A stretch of 57,000 nucleotides of DNA from Chrysomallon squamiferum (taxonomy: Eukaryota > Mollusca > Gastropoda > Neomphalida > Peltospiridae): the NCBI GenBank assembly GCA_012295275.1, contig CM022670.1, forward strand, positions 24,879,755 through 24,936,754, read 5' to 3'. Positions within the stretch are counted from its first letter, which is position 1, and each line of letters opens with the position of its first letter. This document shows positions 48,979-57,000 of this stretch, piece after piece. A model generated the notes under the pieces. The model did not search any database and was not told the DNA's origin. It was given only the letters and a program-made list of their open reading frames with translations. Position numbers and translations under genes: made by a program.

Positions 48979-50029
48979 TCTCACATAGACTCTCTCTCTC
49001 TCACACACACACACACACTCATGCACACACACACGCACACACATACTTTCATATACACAGTATACATGAACACAAACTACATATGTATGCACACCTACAT
49101 ACTCATACACATAGTCACAAACATAAACACAGTATGAGTGAAACGTGGATATTCAAACACAGACGATCTTTATGCATACACACAAACATTCATAAACACA
49201 ATATATACACATCGATATATGCTACACGTATACACATACAAATAAACGACATTCATACACAGACCAACACTATCAGCGTATTTTTTGACTGCTTGAAGAG
49301 TCACAAGAGTTACCTCCCATGTAAATTCTGTACTATTTCTGAAATTTTTCTTATAATAATGAATCCAATTAACGTTACCCTGATACCCAGAGATTCACAC
49401 CAGTACATATTCATTCATTCACATGTATAAAAACAGAAACACATAAACCAAACACTTATTCACTTATATAAAGAGATGCATCATATATCTATCTACAAAG
49501 CTATTTCTAATAAAAACAGTTAAACACATACCATATAAGCGCGCGACTTTCGATGTCTTTTGCAAATTATTATTTTTATTATTAATTATAAACATATTTA
49601 TATACGCTGTGAATTGTAAAAAAAAAAATGCCTGGCAATTTTATAACGTTTCCCTAATTTTTGGATAAAGGATATGTATGTGAAAATTATCAGTGTTAAC
49701 AAACAAAAACAACCATTGTATTAATAAAAAGCAATAATTCGGTTCATGGTTCTTTGTATGGATCCTCTTATTCCTTTATCTCTTTATTTCACAAGTGAAC
49801 TGAACATTTACGTACAATTTTGAGTTACCTTAACAGATTATAAAGACAGAAGAGTTAACTCCTGTTTCACGACATTTTTATTTCCTAAATACTACTACTA
49901 CAGCAATTATTTTTACTATTACTACTACTATTACTGCTATTTATTTATTTATTTATTTATTTATTTATTTTTGTTTATTAAAACAAATGATGGTCTCAAT
50001 CTTTTTGTCGCATTTATTTTCATTAAACG

Positions 50030-50068
<39 letters not shown>

Positions 50069-50471
50069 TGTTATTTTATGACACATATTATATATTTTCA
50101 GTGTTTTTAATTACTTGTTTATTTTCCACATTTAATTGAAAGAAATTATAGCAATGCAATAAAAATAATTTTTGTAACTTTTGTACTCTGTGCCAAACAT
50201 TGTCATAAACAGATACGTATGCAAAATATACAGATATACTGTTTTAAATACAGTAATGTTTTACAATAAAAATACGTAGATGTATAAATATTCATTAATA
50301 TTCATTGCTATAAATATTATTAATTTAACTGTGTGAAAAGAAAACCCAAAACAAACTTGAAATATTATAAAGTCGCAAGAGTTAACTCCCATGAATGTAT
50401 CTAATTGCTTTATGATTTCATTACACTGCTTTGTTGTTGTTATTTATTTATTTCTTCTTCTTCTTCTTCTT

Positions 50472-50502
<31 letters not shown>

Positions 50503-51024
50503 TTATTATTATTATTATTAAGTAACTGAGAACTGTGATTTTATTATGTTCAGCTACTTTATTCATAGGCTGAAAAGTATTGTGCAGTACGTATAATCAG
50601 TTTCCACAGAAGTTTTTTTTTTTTTTTTGTTCATTCTTTATACACTGGCTGAAGTTTATAAAATATAATACATTATTAAATAAACAAAATAAAATCTTTA
50701 TAATCTTGTTCTTTATTTTCACAGCTAAGCATAAACATAGTAATTCGGTAAAGATATTTTCATTCATATATACAGATACACAGTCGTAACATACGAGCAT
50801 ATTGTCATAATACAATAGTATATACATTGTTACGCATAGAAAGGAATACTTTATAGAGTCAATTCTCGATGGGCGGCTTTTCACATTATCTACGACATTT
50901 ACGGAGTTTGAGTTTATAGCAGAATGCATTAAAACAGCGTTAACTAATGTTTACTGATACCATGTTTTACTTTGCTATGCACAATCCCCTTCATCCAAAG
51001 AAAAACATTATTTATATTCCTTGT

Positions 51025-51084
<60 letters not shown>

Positions 51085-51983
51085 AAATAATATAAAATAT
51101 GGAAAACAGATTAAAATAAAGAAATTATATAAATAAAATCATAATATAAAATAATATATACAACATAAAAAACTTAAAAAGAAGAAAAAGAAGAAAAAAA
51201 AAAATTTAAAAAATAACAATAATAAAGAAAAAAAAAGGAAGGATAAAGTTAAAATATAGACACAAATTACCTACAGACTCTATAATCATTTTGAATTTTA
51301 ATTTAATACCGATGATTTCCTCATTTGCCACTCGGATTTTTATTTTAAAAGACAAATTACTGAAAACAGGACAACGATGAAGAAATTAATCAACTTGCAG
51401 ACAGTATAACACGCGGTAAACAAACACTGAAAATACAGGGACGTGGTCGAGCTCAGGAGTTTTTGAACTTAGAAAAGAAACGACTGATTTGCTGTTACGT
51501 GATAAAGATGGGAAAACTCACTGCTGCTAATAATCACATATCAATAATAATAATAACAACAACAACAACAACAACAATAATAATAATAATTGTTATTTTT
51601 ATTATTATTATTATTATGACGATATTTTAAAAGTAAGCGGTTACTTTTACTTTGTAAATACAGTGCAGTGAAAAGACTGAAATAAGAAGTTGAAAAAGAA
51701 CGTGAAAATAAACAAGAAATTAAAGATAACATTTAAAAAAAAAACCACACACAAATAAAATATTTAAAAAATTGAAAGAAAGATAAAGAAGTAATGAAAG
51801 CATTATGAACATCATGTAACATGCAATGAAAGGAAGAACAAGAATAATAAAAAAATGTTTATAAGAAACAAAAGTAATGGAATAGTTTATGAAAATATGC
51901 CACTAAAATAATATTAAAATGTGGTAAAACAGATATAAAAAAAAGAAATTAAATAAATAAAATCATATATAATAAAATAAATA

Positions 51984-52063
<80 letters not shown>

Positions 52064-52332
52064 TGATTTTAGGATAGGTGATAAAAAATAAATAAAGTAC
52101 TTATAAAGAATGCAAATAAAAATAATTATAATTAAAGAGAAGCAATAAAAAACTACAAATAAGAGACAGTTTTGAGATTATTCTAATTTTAAACGCATAA
52201 ACATTATATATTTTTTTGTACGTTAAATTTTCAAAGAGCTAATAATGAAATTGCCGACATATGGTAGACATTTTTTATCCTTTATTTCAAATATACTTTC
52301 ACGTAAGCACCACTTTCAAGCAGTTTTGTAAA
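46346..52332. other. Spacer between hemocyanin genes 2 and 3
   Basis: No coding exon could be supported on either strand. Contents are AT-rich DNA with (TC)n/(CA)n at ~48937-49035, (TTA)n at ~50033-50066, (TTC)n at ~50453-50501, (CA)n at ~51027-51070 and (GA)n at ~51987-52060. Short copies of an AGAGTTAACTCCC motif occur at 49306, 49851 and 50378. A less AT-rich, non-repetitive island lies at ~48200-48500. Confidence 0.7.
51987..52060 (+). repeat. (GA)n purine tract upstream of gene 3
   Basis: About 74 bases of alternating G and A, roughly 270 bases before the shared promoter module. Such tracts can form triplex DNA; no equivalent lies at this place before gene 2. Confidence 0.92.
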
Positions 52333-52676
52333 CTTTGCTGACGAAGAATTAAAGAATGAACGAAATTGCACGAACAAAGTCCATTCATCAGATCACAACA
52401 TGCAAAGTTAGCAAGGGCAAAACAAAGTTCGTAACATAATTCTTTTCTAATAAACAGACGACCTTGTTAAATGCATAATCAACACTTGTCCAGCGTTGGG
52501 TTACCCAACAGCCACGTTCCTGGCCTCAATGAAACTCAGGGTTATCTTTGCCATTGTTAAAATGTGCACCGGGGTCTCGTAACACAAAGCTGAATTAATC
52601 TGATCCATCACTTTACGTCATTTGCAGACATGTGCCAAGTCAAATTTGCTGACACAAAGCAGTCACATTCATTTCT
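52333..52676 (+). promoter_or_regulatory. Distal promoter module of gene 3 (copy of 22969-23312)
   Basis: 344 bp, same length as the gene 2 copy, about six substitutions and no gap by eye. It contains the inverted repeat at 52495-52509. The next ~240 bases up to the core promoter have about the same length as in gene 2 but little similarity. Confidence 0.6.
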
Positions 52677-52920
52677 ATTTTGTTGTTTTATGACTGGAAA
52701 TTAAAAAAGTCAAGTCTACTTGACTCCAAGGTGGACACAGGATTAGCAAATATGTTTCCTACTTTCAGTTTTGAGGTTTCAATAAAGAGACTTCTTCAGA
52801 AAAACCTGAAATTCGGGCAAGAATCTTTTTGATTCTTTGTCACGGACAAATAATTAGTTTTACTGATGGGAAAAGAAGTTATAACTTTTTCTGAAGTTTC
52901 ACCTCTGTGAAGAATGGAAC

Positions 52921-53008
52921 TGACCTCACAAAAAAGTATAAATGTCGGAACGGACATTGGATCGTTACCACAGTGATTCCAGTGACAGCGGACATCGCCA
53001 CCGGAAGC
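52921..53008 (+). promoter_or_regulatory. Core promoter and 5'UTR of gene 3
   Basis: TATAAA at 52937-52942, 72 bases before the ATG exactly as in gene 2; the whole TATA-to-ATG interval is identical to gene 2. Confidence 0.75.
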
Positions 53009-53768
53009 ATGTGGTCTTTAGCAGTCTTGCTTTTCTTGGGCAGTGCCTGCCACGTGAGTAAATTATTTATTTATTTGATTATTTGATTATTTATTTATTT
53101 ATTTTCAAATAAATATTCTGATTGGTTTCAGTAATTGTTCCGTTCCAAATGAATATTACAGTATGAATATATTATGTGACGTGGGTAATAAAACAAATGA
53201 AATATATTTACAAAGTTTGTATGCGCTTATATACACCAAAACAGTTGTAAAATACATAATTATTTATATTAGTTGTTAAGTAATATACCAATTAATAAAT
53301 AAATAATAATAAAATAAATTAATAAATTAATAAATAAATAAATAAATAAATAAATAAATTAATTAATTAATTAATTAATAATAATAATATTATTAATAAT
53401 AATAATAAAGAGAAGAAAAAAATAATAAAAATTACACTTTATTGATGTAATAATAAAATGAAAATAATTTTACTTTTTTATCGTGAACATTTAGTATACT
53501 GAAGTAAATACAAAATTATTATGTAAAATAAATACAAAATTGATTATGTAAAATATTTTACACGAAAACGCTTACGATATAATGCATTTAAAAAAAAATA
53601 ATTAAATAACAAATAATAAAGCTTATTATGCATTAATATATGTTTTTGTGTGTGTTTGCGTCTATATATAAATTATACCACTTTATCAATAATCTTCTGA
53701 TTTCTGTTTTCGTACATCCGTGAACGAAATAAATGTTTACACCTCAGTTTATGTAAATTTTTATTACA

Positions 53769-53836
<68 letters not shown>

Positions 53837-54577
53837 TGACAATAACAATATTAAAATAACTTAATTAACCTATAAAAAATTAACCTTCTAAAAAATTAAC
53901 CTGTAAAAAATTAATTTTATAACTACAGAAACTTACTTCAGTTTTACTTGCTTCCATTCCTAACATATTTTTCTGTTTTCACAGTATGAATATTGTTTGC
54001 AGTTGATACTGTGGTATTTTCAAACCAAATCATTGATAATTTATGTTTCACCTTTTCAATCTTTTTCGTTTTTCTTTCTTATATGTGTGTATATATATAT
54101 ATTCCGAATGAAAACTGAATTAAGTAAATTTAAAACTACAGTGTTGATGTTAGGATAAATCTCGATTATGATATTATTCTGTTAACCTTTCCATGTGATA
54201 ACAACTCTAAGTTTCGTGAAGGTTTATGATGTTACTGTTGTAGAAAATTAAGCATTTTAACACCAGAAAATCTATTTATGTCAAAGTATTGAGCGAAATA
54301 GAAAAAAATTATAGTTATGTGTATTCGACTGTGTATGTGTGTGCGTCCGTGTACGTGTGTGTGTATACACGTGTGTTTATAAGTAAATATTCACATTTTC
54401 GTTTCTAATTTTGCATTATATTTTTTAATGATATATATATTATGTTAATAAATTATATGTTTGTCATTGGATTTTAGATTAAATATTTATTTTTATTTTT
54501 ATTTTGACGTTTTATATCTTTGACATGTATTGCAATAATTTTTCCTTTTTTTTTCTTTTTCTAGCTGACTTTTGGAG
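53009..54577 (+). CDS. Gene 3 signal-peptide exons 1 and 2
   Basis: Exon 1 (53009-53053) encodes MWSLAVLLFLGSACH, identical to gene 2 down to the base. Exon 2 is a micro-exon of only 13 nt (54565-54577, LTFG plus phase) between TTTTTCTAG and GTAAGT, nine bases shorter than its gene 2 counterpart and in the same phase. The mature chain would begin near DTVVRKNADEL. The 1.5-kb intron between them is AT-rich, with (AAT)n at ~53765-53832; I see nothing else in it. Confidence 0.85.
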
Positions 54578-54902
54578 GTAAGTTTTAATTAAAATCTCCA
54601 AAATGCGAAATAAATAAATCAATAAATAAATAAATAAATAAATAAAAAAAAAAAAAATAAAATAAAATAAAATAAAATAAAATAAATCTGAATTCATTTT
54701 TATTTATTCATTCAGGTACATTTAAAAAAAAATATATATATATTTCTAAAGATCTGATGTAGTCATTTTATTTGAATAGACATTTTAAGCTCCACATTCT
54801 CACTCGTTCTTTCTCAAAGACGCGATGCTAACTTACAGTCGCGTAACAAACGTTGCAAACTGCTACACCGTCCGTTAAACTCTACGTTTACGTTTTGTTC
54901 AG

Positions 54903-56100
54903 ATACTGTTGTAAGAAAGAATGCCGATGAACTAACAGATGAAGAAATCTTGCAGCTGCAAAAATCTTTAGACAAACTCGAACATGAAAGCGGCCCTTCT
55001 GGCTACCAGGCAATCTCAGGCTTACACGGCGCGCCACCTAGCTGCGAGGTGAATGGCCAGAAGACAGCTTGCTGCATCCACGGCATGCCAACGTTCCCAG
55101 CTTGGCATCGACTGTACGTGGTGCAGATGGAGCGCGCTCTAGCTCGTCATGGTAAGATCTGTTGATAGAACATTTTTGTTTTCTTAAATCTCAGAACTTG
55201 AGCAGATATAGTTTTGCATTGTATTAACCCGAAGTGTAAATTAATTGAAGTTAAAAATAATGAATTATATAAAAACTGTAATAGAATAAAAAAAAAAAAA
55301 AATGTTAAAGTTACAAATTATAAAAATTCATCTTGGAGATTAAAAAAAGCAAATAAGGTCCTTCTAAATGTGTCTATTTTCTTTTCTTTTCTATAATGGT
55401 ATTTTTGGATACTCAAAAATACTTGTTTCATTTATTAATATTTGATAACAATAAAGTATGACAATGATAATTTTATAAATGCATAATGGATAAACCCACC
55501 CTCCCAAAATTAGAAAGAAAAGGGCCAAACAAAAACAAACAAATAAACAAACAGGAAAAAACCTCACAAAAAAACCAAAATTCTATCATATTGCAGTTTA
55601 CAAGGATTATAATTATTTGACATTCTAATATTTATTATTATTTTTTTTTTTCGATATAACATTACGATCAAAGAATATAATATTAATATATGGGTATCAT
55701 TCCCTATTTGTTTTGTTTCATAAATAAACACTGGTTGAACAATAAACTGTATGTATTCCAATTTAATAAGACAATTTCTGTCTATCATATTTAGCTGGTC
55801 TTTAGCTTGAAATGAATTTTTTGAGAAATATTATCCAGAATATATTAATTATAAACACGATTCACTTAATCAATACGCATATTGTTATGTTTCCGTTTGT
55901 TAGTTCTTGTTTTGCCTATAATGTACTAATGTATATGTGTGAATATATATATATGTATATTTTTTTAATTTTTTTTTTTTTTTATTTATTCAGATTCTTA
56001 TCAGAATTAATGTTGGATGTAATAACAAAACTTCATCTTCGTTTTATTTTTTTTAAAACAACGGTAATAATTACAATGATGATAAATTTATGATTTTGAT

Positions 56101-56172
<72 letters not shown>

Positions 56173-56694
56173 GTTATTGTTATTATTATTACTATTATTA
56201 TTATAGCAGTAGTATTAGTGGTATTTGTAGTAGTAGTTGTTATTATTATTGATATTATTATTATTTTTGTTATTATTATTATTGTTGTTATTATTATTAT
56301 TATTATTATTGTTGTTGTTGTTGTTGTTGTTGTTATTATTATTATATACAACATCTGGTTTCTTCTTTGCAGGGTTGACCATTGGTATTCCCTACTGGGA
56401 CTGGACTCGACCAATGACCGAGCTGCCTCGTCTCACTGCGGAGCCGGTGTTCATCGACCCGGAGACGGGCAAGGCGATGACCAACTCGTGGTTCGAGGGC
56501 AAAATCGAGTACGAGAACACACACACAGCACGAGCAGTGGACGACCGTCTGTTTGAGGAGGTCAAGCCTGGACACAACACCCTGTTGTTTGAAGGTGTCC
56601 TCGACGCCTTGGAGCAGGAAGATTACTGCCAGTTCGAGACTCAGTTTGAAGTGGTTCACAACGCCATTCACCTCCTCAGCGGAGGTCGATACTG
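54903..56694 (+). CDS. Hemocyanin gene 3, functional unit a (N-terminal part; gene continues beyond window)
   Basis: Exons 54903-55151 (249 nt) and 56373-56694 (322 nt), the same lengths and phases as the matching exons of gene 2. CuA motifs are LHGAP and [15 protein letters not shown]; the first CuB motif is VHNAIH. The exon carrying the HH motif lies past the window end. From about 54970 the first exon is nearly identical to gene 2, whereas the second exon differs at about a third of residues and uses far more G/C-ending codons. The intron 55152-56372 ends with long (TTA)n and (TTG)n runs (~56103-56343). Confidence 0.92.
56103..56343 (+). repeat. (TTA)n/(TTG)n compound microsatellite before gene 3 FU-a exon 4
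   Basis: Compound trinucleotide array with few interruptions, ending about 30 bases before the acceptor at 56372. Confidence 0.9.
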
Positions 56695-56866
56695 GTGACT
56701 ATTTTATTTTCAGTTTTGTTCTCTTTTTTTTTTTTTTTTTGCCAAGTGTTTTAGAAACGTGGGCACCAGAAAGGGTGTTTATTCCATTTATCATGTCTGA
56801 TATAGCTGTCCTTGACGATTAGACATCTTTGCAAATTCCTTGTTAATAGGAAAGACTGATGACTAA

Positions 56867-56949
56867 TGTATGTATGTATGTATGTATGTATGTATGTATG
56901 TATGTATGTATGTATGTATGTATGTATGTATGTATGTATGTATGTATGT
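56867..56949 (+). repeat. (TATG)n microsatellite after gene 3 exon 4
   Basis: About 20 uninterrupted tetranucleotide units in the intron beginning at 56695. Confidence 0.93.
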
Positions 56950-57000
56950 CTGTTTATATGTGTATATCTGTAAGGGAGTATATCTTAGTAAACTGGAAAT

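Noticed and set aside
51374-51545. Short open stretch (QDNDEEINQLADSITRG...) in spacer 2
   Set aside because: Roughly 55 codons without stop and with fairly normal composition, but no start context, no splice partners, and no family I recognise; chance cannot be excluded.
56088-56414. Minus-strand open frame rich in Ile and Thr
   Set aside because: Microsatellite read-through that overlaps the start of a real hemocyanin exon on the other strand.

Overview
The window is genomic DNA from a mollusc and holds a head-to-tail cluster of three respiratory hemocyanin genes, all on the + strand. The evidence is some twenty repeats of a ~410-residue type-3 dicopper unit. Each unit carries a CuA site (FHG/YHG, then CC-x-HGM-x-x-FP-x-WHR) and a CuB site (HN-x-x-H, then HH-x-x-x-D). 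The units are joined by phase-1 linker introns, and both complete 3' ends finish in functional unit (FU) h with its ~100-residue cupredoxin-like tail. Cephalopod hemocyanins lack FU-h, so a gastropod or another FU-h-bearing mollusc is most likely. The species cannot be read from the sequence. Introns and spacers are very AT-rich and crowded with (ATT)n, (AT)n, (CA)n and tetranucleotide microsatellites.

Layout. Gene 1 (12-17785; its 5' end lies outside the window) has the textbook order a-b-c-d-e-f-g-h, about 3,400 codons in view. An AT-rich spacer of ~5.8 kb follows. Gene 2 is complete (TATA box 23571, ATG 23643, stop 45723-45725, poly(A) signal 46320). A second spacer of ~6.6 kb leads to gene 3 (TATA 52937, ATG 53009), of which only the signal-peptide exons and the first part of FU-a are in the window.

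The main discovery candidate is gene 2. It does not encode eight units but eleven, in the order a - c1 - c2 - c3 - b - c - d - e - f - g - h. Three extra FU-c-type units, each a single exon bounded by phase-1 introns, sit between FU-a and FU-b. The splice model joins 19 coding exons into 13,914 nt, exactly 4,638 codons including stop, with no frame break. The product would be about 530 kDa against about 390 kDa for gene 1. It is laid out differently from the cerithioid 'mega-hemocyanin', whose extra units are, as I recall, FU-f-like and lie at the C-terminal side.

Genes 2 and 3 share two nearly identical promoter modules (344 bp and ~145 bp) separated by ~240 bp of diverged DNA, plus a nearly identical stretch of FU-a exon 3, while FU-a exon 4 is diverged. 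This suggests gene conversion or selection on regulatory modules. Other points: intron gains or losses between paralogues, a probable GC-AG intron, a 122-bp duplication that copies a splice donor, 3'UTR introns right after the stop codons, and paralogue-specific changes in the second shell and gate of the copper site. I found no other protein-coding genes, no clear tRNA or rRNA gene, and nothing resembling CRISPR arrays.
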